A DNA stretch of 64,000 nucleotides from JAEUQQ01 sp963697285. Lineage in GTDB: Bacteria > Acidobacteriota > Vicinamibacteria > Vicinamibacterales > JAFNAJ01. The stretch is from the NCBI GenBank assembly GCA_963697285.1, contig CAVONI010000002.1:496001-560000 (forward strand), read 5' to 3'. Below the pieces are notes generated by a model. That model was not told where the DNA came from. It searched no databases and was given only the letters and a program-made list of their open reading frames with translations. Numbering within the stretch: position 1 is the first letter of the stretch; every line of letters begins with the position of its first letter. Both the position numbers and the translations under genes were made by a program. Below, one piece after another: positions 9,923-18,300 of the stretch.

Positions 9923-12040
9923 ATGCCGACAGCCCGCTCTCGCAGTCGCCTCCTCGCAACCGTCCTGGTCGTCGCCACTGTCGCCGCCGGAGCGCCCATG
10001 GCGGGCGCCCAGGTCAAGCAGCCCCTCACCCACGAGACCATGTGGCTGATGCCGCGCGTCGGCGCACCGGTCGTCAGCCCCGACGGCACGTGGATCGTGT
10101 ACTCACGCACCGAGCCGGCCTACGACGAGAAGGACCAGTCGAGCGACCTGTGGATTGTTGCTGCCGACGGGTCGCGCGCGCCACGCAAGCTGACGGCGAC
10201 GCGGGCAGGCGAGAGCGGTGCAACATGGAGTCCCGACGGCACGCGCCTGGCCTTCACGGCGCGACGTGACGGCGACGAGACCTCGCAGGTCTACGTCCTC
10301 GACATCGCCGGCGGCGGCGACGCGCAGCGAGTCACGAGTCTCAGCACAGGCGCCAGCAGCCCGCGGTGGCGGCCTGACGGCGGGGCCTTGCTCTTCTCGT
10401 CGATGCTGCCCGGCGGCGCTGCCACCGACGAAGAGAGCCGGCGGATCGCCGACGAGCGACGCAAGCGGAAGCCGTCGGCCCGGGTCTACACCAGTTTTCC
10501 AATCCGGTACTGGGATCGATGGCTCGACGATGGCCGCCCGGCGATCTTCGTGGTGGATCTCGCAAGCGGAACGGCGCGCAACGTGCTGGCCGGCACGGCG
10601 CTCGTGAAGGAAGCCGGTTTCGCGGGCTCACCGACCGAGACAGGCCAATCGCTCGACCCGGCGTGGTCACCAGACGGGTCGTCGATCGTCTTCGTCGCGA
10701 CCACGAGCATCAACCGCAGTGCGTCCGCCGAGGTGGCGACGCGCCTGTACCAGGTCGGCGTGAACGGCGGCGAACCGGTCGTGATCTCGCCAGACGATGG
10801 CGCCTCGTACGCCCGCCCCGTCTTCACGCCCGATGGGCGAACGCTGCTGGCGATGCGCGAACCAGTGAACGGGAAGATCTACAACCTCGGCCGACTGGTG
10901 CGCTTCGGGTGGCCGATGATGGGCACGCCTCGCATGCAGCCCGTGACGGGCGGGTTCGATCGAGCCGTCGGGAGCCTCGCGGTCAGCCCCGACAGCGCCA
11001 CGGTGTATTTCACGGCCGAGGACAGCGGCCTCGAGAAGGTGTACCGCGTGCCGACCGCAGGTGGGCCGGTGTCTGAGGTCGGCAGCACGACCTCGGGCGT
11101 GTACGGCGCGCTGTCGATGCCGGCGAAGGCTGGCGCGCCCCGCCTCTTCGGCACCTGGGAGAGTTCGGTGAACCCTGCCGAAGTCGTGAGCATCGATCCC
11201 GCCACCGGCACCCGGACGCCGGTGACGGCCGTGAACGTCGACAAGGCGTCCACCATCGACTGGCAGGCACCCCGGCACTTCACGGTCACCAGTTCGCGTG
11301 GGCGCGCCATCCACAGCATGATGGTGCTGCCGCCCAACTTCGACCCGGCGAAGAAGTACCCGCTGTTCGTGCTGCTCCACGGGGGTCCGCATTCGCAGTG
11401 GCGCGACCAGATCACGCTGCGGTGGAACTACCACCTGCTGGCCTCGCCCGGCTACGTGGTGCTGTTGACCAATTACACCGGCTCGACAGGATTCGGCGAG
11501 AAGTTCGCGCAGGACATCCAGGGGGATCCGTTCGCGGGTCCAGCCCAGGAGGTGCTCGAGGCCGCCGACGAGGCCATCAAGCGCTTCGCCTTCATCGACG
11601 GCACGCGGCAGTGCGCCGGGGGCGCGAGCTACGGCGGGCACCTCGCGAACTGGCTGCAGGGCGTGACGACGCGCTTCAAATGCCTGGTGGCCCACGCGGG
11701 CCTGATCGATGCCGAATCGCAGTGGGGCACGAGCGACACGGTCTACAGCCGCGAGTTGATGAACGGCGGGCCGCCCTGGGAGCAGGGCAAGGTCTGGCGC
11801 GAGCAGAACCCCATCCGCCTCGCGGCGAAGTTCAAGACCCCGGTCCTGATCACCCACGGCGAGCGCGACTACCGCGTGCCGGTGAACCACGCGCTGGAGT
11901 ACTGGAGCGTGCTGCAGCGCTTGCAGATCCCGAGTCGCCTCGTCGTGTTCCCCGACGAGAACCACTGGATCCTCAAGGCCGAGAACAGCCGCTTCTTCTA
12001 CGAGGAAGTGAAGGCGTGGATGGGAGCGAACCTGCCCTAG
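9923..12040 (+). CDS. exported S9 prolyl oligopeptidase-family peptidase
   Basis: A 705-residue serine peptidase with a signal peptide (about 1-30, ending MAGAQ). A TolB/DPP-like beta-propeller spans roughly 45-440, with repeated SPDGT and SPDSA motifs. The C-terminal alpha/beta-hydrolase domain has the family triad Ser569 (GGASYGGHL), Asp649 (HGERDYRVP) and His681 (ENHWIL), plus the oxyanion-region motif LLHGGPHSQW. It is probably a dipeptidyl or acylaminoacyl peptidase acting outside the cytoplasm. I chose the ATG at 9923 because GGAG lies nine bases upstream and the signal peptide begins there. An upstream in-frame start at 9881 would add 14 residues. It ends 31 bases before the kinase gene. 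Confidence 0.92.
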   Translation: MPTARSRSRLLATVLVVATVAAGAPMAGAQVKQPLTHETMWLMPRVGAPVVSPDGTWIVYSRTEPAYDEKDQSSDLWIVAADGSRAPRKLTATRAGESGATWSPDGTRLAFTARRDGDETSQVYVLDIAGGGDAQRVTSLSTGASSPRWRPDGGALLFSSMLPGGAATDEESRRIADERRKRKPSARVYTSFPIRYWDRWLDDGRPAIFVVDLASGTARNVLAGTALVKEAGFAGSPTETGQSLDPAWSPDGSSIVFVATTSINRSASAEVATRLYQVGVNGGEPVVISPDDGASYARPVFTPDGRTLLAMREPVNGKIYNLGRLVRFGWPMMGTPRMQPVTGGFDRAVGSLAVSPDSATVYFTAEDSGLEKVYRVPTAGGPVSEVGSTTSGVYGALSMPAKAGAPRLFGTWESSVNPAEVVSIDPATGTRTPVTAVNVDKASTIDWQAPRHFTVTSSRGRAIHSMMVLPPNFDPAKKYPLFVLLHGGPHSQWRDQITLRWNYHLLASPGYVVLLTNYTGSTGFGEKFAQDIQGDPFAGPAQEVLEAADEAIKRFAFIDGTRQCAGGASYGGHLANWLQGVTTRFKCLVAHAGLIDAESQWGTSDTVYSRELMNGGPPWEQGKVWREQNPIRLAAKFKTPVLITHGERDYRVPVNHALEYWSVLQRLQIPSRLVVFPDENHWILKAENSRFFYEEVKAWMGANLP

Positions 12041-12071
12041 CAGGAACACGTTAAACTGGACGTTCGTCCCG

Positions 12072-14948
12072 ATGATCGGCCAGACCATCTCGCACTACCT
12101 CATCCTTGACGAGCTCGGCGCGGGCGCGATGGGCGTCGTGTATCTGGCCGAAGACCTCCGACTCGGCAGGCAGGTGGCCATCAAGTTCCTGCCGCCGAGC
12201 CTGGCGCGATCGCCAGAAGGGATCGAACGCTTCAGGCGCGAGGTGCGGGTGGCATCGTCGCTCAACCACCCGCACATCTGCACGGTGCACGACACGGGCG
12301 AACACGAGGGCAACGCGTTCCTCGTCATGGAGCGTCTCGACGGCGAGACGGTGCGCGAGCTCGTCGACCGGGGCCCCCTGCCGTTCGACGAGGTACTCGG
12401 CGTCGCCATCGACGTGGCCGACGCGCTCAGCGCCGCGCACGCGAACGGCATCATCCACCGCGACATCAAGCCCGCCAACATCTTCGTGACGACGCACGCA
12501 GGCGCGAAGGTCATGGACTTCGGCCTGGCAAAGGTCGTCGACGCGACAGGGCAGATCCGTCCGGACGCCACGACCGCGTTCGAAGTCGATTCCCCGGCGG
12601 CACTGACGAGTCCGGGGGCCCCGCTCGGCACGATGGCGTACATGTCGCCGGAGCAGGCCAGGGGAGAGGTCCTCGACGCGCGCACCGACATCTTCTCGTT
12701 CGGTGCCGTCCTCTACGAGATGCTCACGGGACGCCGCGCCTTTCCCGGCACGGCCGTCGCCGTCGTCTTCGACGGCATCCTGAACCGCGAGCCGCAGCCG
12801 GTCGAGACGTTCGGCCTCACGTCGATGTCTGACCTGGCCGCCATCATCTCGCGCGCGCTCGACAAGGAGCTGTCTGCCCGCTACCAGTCGATGGACGAGA
12901 TGCTGGCCGACCTGCGGGCGTTGAAGCGGCAGGTCGAGATGGATCACGCGGTGTCGGTGTTCTCGGTCACCGGATCGTCGCGTGGGATCTCGGGCGCCTC
13001 GCCGTCGCGCTCGAGATGGCAGACGTTGTTCATCGCGGTCGGCGTCCTGAGCGTCGCGGTCGCCCTGTGGGGCTGGAATGCGCGTCGCAGCAGCGTCCTC
13101 ACCGAACGCGACTCCGTCCTGCTTGCCGATGTGGCCAACACGACGGGCGAAGCGGTGTTCGACGACACGCTGCGGCAGGCGCTGGCTGTCCATCTCGGCC
13201 AGTCGCCGTTCCTCGACATCGTCAGCGACGAGCGCGTGGCCGAGACGCTTCGAACGATGGGCCGCCCGCCCGAGACGCGGTTGACGTCATCGGTCGCACG
13301 CGAGGTGTGCACGCGGCAGGGCGTGAAGGCGATGATCGAAGGATCGATTGCCCCGATAGGAAGCCACTACGTCATCGCCGTCACGGCCACGACGTGCGAC
13401 GAGGGACGCGTGCTCGCGCGCGAGCAGGAAGAAGCCTCACGAAAGGAAGACGTCCTCGGCGCGCTCAGCCAGGCCACGTCCAGGCTGCGTGCGCAGGTTG
13501 GCGAATCGCTGTCGACCATCCAGCAGCACGACGTGCCCATCGAGCAGGCGACCACGCCGTCGCTCGAGGCGCTCAAGGCGTATTCGCTCGGCCTTCGTCA
13601 GCGCGCCGCGGGCAACGAAATCGAATCGATCCCGTTCTTCCAGCGTGCCATCGAGCTCGACCCGGAGTTCGCCCTGGCGCACACGATGCTCTCGAACGTC
13701 TTCGGCAGCCTTGGCGAATCAGCGCGTGGGGCCGAGCACGGGCGGCTCGCCTTCGCGCACCGCGATCAGGTCACCGAACGCGAACGCCTGATCATCACGT
13801 ATCAGTACTACGATCGCGTCACCGGGGAACTCCAGAAGTCGATTGCGACGCTCCTCTTGTGGGAGCAGGCGTACCCGCGCGACTATCGGCCGCCTAACGT
13901 GCTCGCGGTCATCTACGCTCGCGTGGGACAGTACGAACGCGCCGTGGAGAGTGCGCGCGAGGCCCGCAGACGCAATCCCGATCACCCCTTCCCCTATTCG
14001 AACCTCGCGCACGCGCTGCGCGGCCTGAACCAGTTCGACGAAGCGCGGCAGGTCGCCGACGAAGCCGCCGCGCGTGGAATCGAGACGCTGCCCACGCGCC
14101 GGTTGCTCTACCAACTGGCGGTCCAGCGGGGCGACGCGGCCGACGCGGCAAAGCACCTCGCGGTCGTTCGCGGCCGCTCGCGCGAATTCGACATGCTCGG
14201 CGCACAGGCACAGATGGCCATCTTCGCGGGCAAGCTCGCCGAGGCGGAGCGCCTGTACGCCGCAGCGGAATCCGGCGCCCGCGCCGCCGGACTCACCGAG
14301 ATCGCCGATGGCTACATCGTCCAGGCTGGCCTGATGAACGCGCTGTTGGGGGCACGCGACGAGGCCATCGCGTTTGCGCGCCGCGTGCTCGCCAGCCGAA
14401 ACGTCAACGTGCGCCTCGGCGCGGTGCAGACGCTGGGACTCGCGGGAGCGCCAGCACACCTGCTTGCCGAAGGCGATCGCATTGTCGCGGCCGTCGAACG
14501 CGACTTCCCCAGCGACACCCTGCTGAACGCCGTGTCGGTCGCGCAGGCGAAGGCCGCGCTGCACATGGGCCGCCACCAGCCCGCGCGTGCCCTCGAGGTC
14601 CTTGACGCGGCGCGTCCCTACGAGACGGGACGCATGGCGCTGCTCCTGCCCGTCTTCATGCGGGGACTCGCGCAACTCGATCTGAGGCAGGGTTCGGACG
14701 CGGCGGAGTCGTTCGCCAGGATTCGCGGCCTGCGGGGCGTCGACCCCTTCTCGGTGTGTTACGCCCTGGCACCGCTCGGCACGGCACGCGCGCTCGCGCT
14801 CGCAGACAACGGGGCGAAGAGTCGTGACGCCTACACACTGTTCCTGCGCGAATGGCAGGGCGCGGATCCCGACGTTCCCGTCGTGGAACAAGCCCGCGCC
14901 GAATTCGATCGCATGAGTCGGGACGCCCAGAAACGCGGCACGCGGTAG
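12072..14948 (+). CDS. PknB-type Ser/Thr protein kinase with transmembrane helix and TPR C-terminus
   Basis: A 958-residue receptor-like kinase. The kinase domain (about 8-290) has glycine loop GAGAMG, Lys38 in VAIKF, catalytic HRDIKPAN (HRD 129-131), DFG at 149-151 and MSPEQ in the activation segment, so it should be active. One membrane helix lies at about 317-336. The C-terminal part (about 345-950) begins with a TolB-N/guanylate-cyclase-associated-like segment (about 345-480) and continues as alpha-helical TPR repeats (about 490-900). This architecture is strongly expanded in Acidobacteriota. The kinase faces the cytoplasm and the TPR part presumably lies beyond the membrane as sensor or scaffold. 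Stop at 14948, nine bases before ogt. Substrates unknown. Confidence 0.92.
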   Translation: MIGQTISHYLILDELGAGAMGVVYLAEDLRLGRQVAIKFLPPSLARSPEGIERFRREVRVASSLNHPHICTVHDTGEHEGNAFLVMERLDGETVRELVDRGPLPFDEVLGVAIDVADALSAAHANGIIHRDIKPANIFVTTHAGAKVMDFGLAKVVDATGQIRPDATTAFEVDSPAALTSPGAPLGTMAYMSPEQARGEVLDARTDIFSFGAVLYEMLTGRRAFPGTAVAVVFDGILNREPQPVETFGLTSMSDLAAIISRALDKELSARYQSMDEMLADLRALKRQVEMDHAVSVFSVTGSSRGISGASPSRSRWQTLFIAVGVLSVAVALWGWNARRSSVLTERDSVLLADVANTTGEAVFDDTLRQALAVHLGQSPFLDIVSDERVAETLRTMGRPPETRLTSSVAREVCTRQGVKAMIEGSIAPIGSHYVIAVTATTCDEGRVLAREQEEASRKEDVLGALSQATSRLRAQVGESLSTIQQHDVPIEQATTPSLEALKAYSLGLRQRAAGNEIESIPFFQRAIELDPEFALAHTMLSNVFGSLGESARGAEHGRLAFAHRDQVTERERLIITYQYYDRVTGELQKSIATLLLWEQAYPRDYRPPNVLAVIYARVGQYERAVESAREARRRNPDHPFPYSNLAHALRGLNQFDEARQVADEAAARGIETLPTRRLLYQLAVQRGDAADAAKHLAVVRGRSREFDMLGAQAQMAIFAGKLAEAERLYAAAESGARAAGLTEIADGYIVQAGLMNALLGARDEAIAFARRVLASRNVNVRLGAVQTLGLAGAPAHLLAEGDRIVAAVERDFPSDTLLNAVSVAQAKAALHMGRHQPARALEVLDAARPYETGRMALLLPVFMRGLAQLDLRQGSDAAESFARIRGLRGVDPFSVCYALAPLGTARALALADNGAKSRDAYTLFLREWQGADPDVPVVEQARAEFDRMSRDAQKRGTR

Positions 14949-14951
14949 ACT
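14946..14951 (+). promoter_or_regulatory. possible -10 box for leaderless ogt transcription
   Basis: TAGACT at 14946-14951 overlaps the kinase stop codon and lies six bases before the ogt ATG at 14958, placing a predicted start site at the initiation codon. No convincing -35 is seen. Confidence 0.3.
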
Positions 14952-14957
14952 CCGGGC

Positions 14958-15458
14958 ATGGCGATGCTCTACACCACGCACCCGACGCCGATAGGCAGGC
15001 TCACACTGGTCGGCGACGGCGACGCCCTGGCGTCAATTGGATTCCCTGAGGGGAAGGGAACGATTCGGATCGACCCGTCGTGGGAGCACGAGCCGGCGGC
15101 GTTCGCGGTCGCCATCGCACAGCTCGACGCCTACTTCGCCGGAACGCGGCGGGCCTTCGACCTGGTGCTTGCGCCCAGCGGGACGGCCTTCCAGCTGCGA
15201 TGCTGGGAGGCGCTGCAGACGATCCCCTGGGGCGCGACCTGGTCGTATCGCCAGCTCGCGCGCGCCATCGGCAACGAGCGGGCGGTGCGAGCGGTGGGAC
15301 TCGCCAACGGATCGAATCCACTGCCGATCGTCATCCCCTGCCACCGCGTGATTGGCAGCGACGGCTCGCTGACGGGCTTCGGCGGCGGCCTGACCACCAA
15401 GGCGTGGCTGCTCGCGCACGAGGGCGTGCGGGTCGGATCACCGCGGTTGTTTGCGTGA
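14958..15458 (+). CDS. ogt: methylated-DNA--protein-cysteine S-methyltransferase
   Basis: A 166-residue O6-alkylguanine-DNA alkyltransferase that repairs O6-methylguanine and O4-methylthymine by suicidal transfer to Cys128 in the invariant PCHRVIG motif (127-133). The helix-turn-helix/arginine-finger region lies just before it (SYRQLARAIGNERAVRAVG), and the NGSNPLPIVIP segment follows. The N-terminal domain (about 1-75) is of the short Ogt/AdaB type; no Ada regulatory domain is present. It starts nine bases after the kinase gene but probably uses its own promoter signal. A housekeeping DNA repair gene with no anomalies. Confidence 0.94.
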   Translation: MAMLYTTHPTPIGRLTLVGDGDALASIGFPEGKGTIRIDPSWEHEPAAFAVAIAQLDAYFAGTRRAFDLVLAPSGTAFQLRCWEALQTIPWGATWSYRQLARAIGNERAVRAVGLANGSNPLPIVIPCHRVIGSDGSLTGFGGGLTTKAWLLAHEGVRVGSPRLFA

Positions 15459-15466
15459 GGCTATTC

Positions 15467-15629
15467 GGGCCGCACTGAGGTGCGTGCGGGCCGCGCGGCG
15501 GCGCGGCCCCTACACCCGTCCCTGACGACGACACCCTGGGTGCTGACGTGGACCGGCACTGTGGGTGCCGATGTGCAGGGGCCGCGCCCCCGCGCGGCCC
15601 GGACGCCGGGCGCTGGTGCGGGGCCCCTA
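15467..15629. repeat. GC-rich palindromic repeat array 3
   Basis: Between convergent ogt and the acyltransferase gene, copies of GGGCCGC/GCGGCCC in both orientations occur, including GCGGCGCGGCCCCTACACC and GCAGGGGCCGCGCCCCCGCG. The right-hand end GGGCCCCTA contains, on the minus strand, the TAG stop of the acyltransferase gene (15627-15629). Confidence 0.75.
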
Positions 15630-16691
15630 CGCGCGGGCCATGTGCATCGGCGACGGCGTGGCTTTCCGGCGCGCGACGAAGCGGTCCTTCGCATAGCTGA
15701 GCCACAGCATCCCCAACGTGAACACCACGAAACACGCCAGCGCCAGCAGGAACGGCATCCTGGCCTTGATGGGATACGCCACGACGCCGTACGCCAGCTC
15801 CACGTGCACCCAGTAGAGGAACAGCGACGTCCGTCCCATCTGCACGATCGGGCTCTTCGCGGCGTCGGCAGCCGGACGCGCCATCCACGCGTACGACAAC
15901 GACAGGAGGAACACCATCAAGCCGACCCGGATGGTGAAGTAGCTCAGGGACGTCGTCCAGAAGGACGTGCCCGCAACCAGTGGAGGGAAGTACGACGTCG
16001 TCAGCCCCAGCGCGAACAGGCCTGCACCTGACACCGCGAACAACCCCGCCAGTCGGCGTTCGCTCGCGGCGTCGCGTGCCCGGTCGATGACGACGCCGAA
16101 GGCCGACCCGGCCAGCAGCAGCGCCGTCCACGGAAACAGCGCAAACCACCCCTTGCTGGCTGGTGCCCGCATGTACCACTCGATGACATCCGGCAACGAC
16201 GCAAGTGCCGTCGTCGCCCGCACCCACGGTGTCACGCCCACTACCAGGAGTGCGGCGATGCTGTAGACCGCAAACCGCATTCCGTCGCGCGACGTGCGTC
16301 CCCACAGCCAGGCCGCCGCAATCATCGACGGCCCCATGATGTTGAGGATGTCGACCTTGGCCAGCCCCGTGAACGTCGTGCCCGGATTGAGTGCCCACGA
16401 CTGCACGCGGAACAGGAGCGCCAGCCCGAGGATCTGCCATCCGCGCCGCTGCAGCGCGCGTGACGCCGCTGCCGGCGTGGCGCCCTTGCGCACGCCCGAG
16501 TTCGCGGCCATCACCACGGCGAGACCTGCCAGGAACAGGAAGAGCGGCGCGCCCATGCCGGCGACGCGCACCGACTGGTAGTACAACCAGCTCTTGCGGT
16601 CTGACGCGAGCGTCCAGGCGTCTACCGTGTGGGCGTGGAACATGATCACCACAGCCACCCCACGCAACCAGTCGATCCATGGCCGTCGCAT
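15627..16691 (-). CDS. membrane acyltransferase, heparan-alpha-glucosaminide N-acetyltransferase-like
   Basis: A 354-residue polytopic membrane protein with about ten helices. The N terminus, WIDWLRGVAVVIMFHAHTVD, matches the catalytic motif of the HGSNAT/DUF1624 family (conserved Arg, Gly and first-helix His). Characteristic FLFLAGLAVVMA follows, and a later MGRTSLFLYWVH segment recalls acyltransferase-3 proteins. Such enzymes move acetyl groups across the membrane onto glycans or sugar lipids. No polysaccharide gene lies adjacent, so the acceptor cannot be inferred. The ATG at 16691 is 70 bases downstream of the 3' end of the propeller-repeat gene on the same strand. Family assignment moderately confident. 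Confidence 0.82.
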   Translation of the reverse strand: MRRPWIDWLRGVAVVIMFHAHTVDAWTLASDRKSWLYYQSVRVAGMGAPLFLFLAGLAVVMAANSGVRKGATPAAASRALQRRGWQILGLALLFRVQSWALNPGTTFTGLAKVDILNIMGPSMIAAAWLWGRTSRDGMRFAVYSIAALLVVGVTPWVRATTALASLPDVIEWYMRAPASKGWFALFPWTALLLAGSAFGVVIDRARDAASERRLAGLFAVSGAGLFALGLTTSYFPPLVAGTSFWTTSLSYFTIRVGLMVFLLSLSYAWMARPAADAAKSPIVQMGRTSLFLYWVHVELAYGVVAYPIKARMPFLLALACFVVFTLGMLWLSYAKDRFVARRKATPSPMHMARA

Positions 16692-16761
16692 GGCTAGCGC
16701 GCTCCGCCACCGCCGTGCACGGCACGGTCCTCGGCGCTCGTCAGGCTCGGAAGCAAGATCC

Positions 16762-17397
16762 TCACGGCAGGCGAACGCTCGTCGTGCCGATGGTGATCAC
16801 CCGCGGATCGGTCGTCCACGAGAAGGCGTAGGTCTCTTCCGGCGATCGGTAGAGGATGCGGGTCGTCGTCACGTCAACGACCTCGACCCAGGCCGTGCCG
16901 CCGTTGCCGACGACGTACGCGATGCGAAGGCCGTCGTTCGACCACTTCGGCTTCGAAAACGCGGTGTGGTCGAACTCGTTGGCGGGTTTCTCGGGTTGCC
17001 GTGTCGCCGCCAGCTGGCGCGGGTCCTCGAGGTTGGGCGAATAGAGCCACAACCCATTCACGGTGACGACGGCCAGGCGGCTTCCGTCCGGGGAGAACGC
17101 GGGGTCGCATGCCCCGGGCGATGATCCCAGTTGCCGGATGACCTCGCGCTCGATCACGTAGACGTACGTTGGCTTGATCGTCCGGGCACCCACGGTCGCG
17201 GTCTTGCCGCCTTCTTCGATCGTGCACATCGCCGTGAACTCGCCCGCGCGGTCCCAGTTGACGAGCGTGCCTGCGAAGGGCGGCACGCGCGGCGGATCGC
17301 CCGGGCCGCTGGCGGGTGCCTGCGCGTCCGCACGCACGGGTGCGCCCCCTCCCGCGACGAGGATGGCAGCGACGACGATGGCCAGCCGGTAGTGCAT
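16762..17397 (-). CDS. exported protein with TolB-like propeller repeats
   Basis: A 211-residue protein with a signal peptide (about 1-24, ending VRADA). Two WD40-like/TolB beta-propeller blades are visible: DPAFSPDGSRLAVVTV near residue 100 and KPKWSNDGLRIAYVV near 155. These are too few for a closed propeller, so it is either a partial propeller or assembles with a partner. Nothing suggests enzymatic activity. The ATG at 17397 lies 31 bases downstream of the osmC stop on the same strand, so the two may be co-transcribed. Function unknown. Confidence 0.75.
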   Translation of the reverse strand: MHYRLAIVVAAILVAGGGAPVRADAQAPASGPGDPPRVPPFAGTLVNWDRAGEFTAMCTIEEGGKTATVGARTIKPTYVYVIEREVIRQLGSSPGACDPAFSPDGSRLAVVTVNGLWLYSPNLEDPRQLAATRQPEKPANEFDHTAFSKPKWSNDGLRIAYVVGNGGTAWVEVVDVTTTRILYRSPEETYAFSWTTDPRVITIGTTSVRLP

Positions 17398-17428
17398 GCG
17401 CGTAGTGCCTCCTCGACGGGGGGCGGGG

Positions 17429-17842
17429 TCAGGCGACGACCTCGAACGTCACGTTGAACTCGATGTCCTGGCGCAGCGAGTGCCAGACCGAGCAGTACTT
17501 GTCGTGCGAGAGCGCGATCGCCCGTTCGACGGCGTCGCGCGGCACGTTGCCCGTTACGACGTAGTGCAGGTCCATTCTCGCAAATCGCGAGGGCTGCGCA
17601 TCGACCTTGTAGCCGTCGAGCCTCGCAGACAGCGCGGTCATGGGATGACGACCCTTGGTGACAATGTTCGCGACGTCGATCGCCATGCAGCCTGCCAGGC
17701 CGAACGCCAGGAGTTGCATCGGCGAGGGGCCCGCGGCGGTATCGCCATCGATCGGGAGCGTGAGCCCGCCCGTGGTGCCAAGGAAGAGCTTGGCTCCCTG
17801 CCAGGCGAGATTGACGGTAATCGGCGGTTTCAGGTCGGCCAT
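17429..17842 (-). CDS. OsmC-family peroxiredoxin-like protein
   Basis: A 137-residue protein of the OsmC/Ohr fold. Both redox cysteines are present: Cys52 (LAGCMAIDV) and Cys117 (DKYCSVWHS), with the usual GPSPMQLL lead-in at 39-45. Members reduce organic hydroperoxides in the cytoplasm. The general OsmC/YhfA-like branch fits better than Ohr. The ATG at 17842 lies divergent to feoA, with an AT-rich inverted repeat at 17876-17895 in the shared region; that suggests metal- or redox-dependent control, though no regulator is encoded here. Confidence 0.9.
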   Translation of the reverse strand: MADLKPPITVNLAWQGAKLFLGTTGGLTLPIDGDTAAGPSPMQLLAFGLAGCMAIDVANIVTKGRHPMTALSARLDGYKVDAQPSRFARMDLHYVVTGNVPRDAVERAIALSHDKYCSVWHSLRQDIEFNVTFEVVA

Positions 17843-17875
17843 GTACGACTCCGGGGGGGATTCTAGTCTGCCTGG

Positions 17876-17895
17876 GCACTAATCACGATTAATGC
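17876..17895. promoter_or_regulatory. 20-bp near-perfect inverted repeat (candidate operator)
   Basis: The site has half-site TAATC facing GATTA around a two-base centre, with further pairing outward to GC/GC ends; only one of nine pairs mismatches. It is markedly AT-rich against the local GC-rich background and lies in the divergent region between osmC (start 17842) and feoA (18045). It could be a binding site for a Fur-, Rrf2- or DtxR-type regulator. It is not a close match to any consensus I can quote. Confidence 0.45.
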
Positions 17896-17980
17896 CTCAT
17901 GCAGCGGTGTGTCGAAGGCGGCGACCCCGGCGGTTCGTGTAATCTGTCGCGCATTCGATCTCCGACCAATCTGGTCGTGA

Positions 17981-17986
17981 TACACT
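17981..17986 (+). promoter_or_regulatory. possible -10 box of the feo operon
   Basis: Extended-type TG-A-TACACT ending at 17986, about 58 bases before the feoA ATG and 13 before an in-frame TTG. No good -35 is visible, which is compatible with an extended -10 or activated promoter. Confidence 0.35.
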
Positions 17987-18044
17987 CGCCATCCTGAGAT
18001 TGAGTCGCACTTTGACAACACTGCTCCTGACTCCCGCCCCGCTC

Positions 18045-18296
18045 ATGTCGACGAAGAAGCCCATCCCGCTCTCGGCGCTCGCCCCGGGAACACGCGCCCG
18101 CGTCCAGAGCAACCTGCTGACGGTGGACGACTGTGCCCTGCTCAGGTCGCTCGGCCTGACCGACCACTGCCTCGTGAGGGTCTGCAAGGCGGGAGAGCCG
18201 TGTATCGTCCAGGTGCGCACCACCCGCATCGGGCTTGCCCGCTCGGTGGCCGACGGCATCATGGTGCTGCCAGAGAACCCGGCGACCGAAATCTAG
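18045..18296 (+). CDS. feoA: FeoA-like ferrous iron transport accessory protein
   Basis: An 83-residue SH3-like FeoA protein. Typical features are an N-terminal LSALAPGTRARV, a central LRSLGLTDHCLVRV segment and a C-terminal RIGLARSVADGIMV hairpin. FeoA binds or stimulates the FeoB transporter in the cytoplasm. I prefer the ATG at 18045. An in-frame TTG at 18000 would add 15 residues and sits closer to the TACACT box. It is followed four bases later by feoB. Confidence 0.9.
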   Translation: MSTKKPIPLSALAPGTRARVQSNLLTVDDCALLRSLGLTDHCLVRVCKAGEPCIVQVRTTRIGLARSVADGIMVLPENPATEI

Positions 18297-18300
18297 CGCA

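Noticed and set aside
10667..12088. Long minus-strand open frame opposite the S9 peptidase
   Set aside because: No domain or signal; the plus-strand gene has a full catalytic triad.
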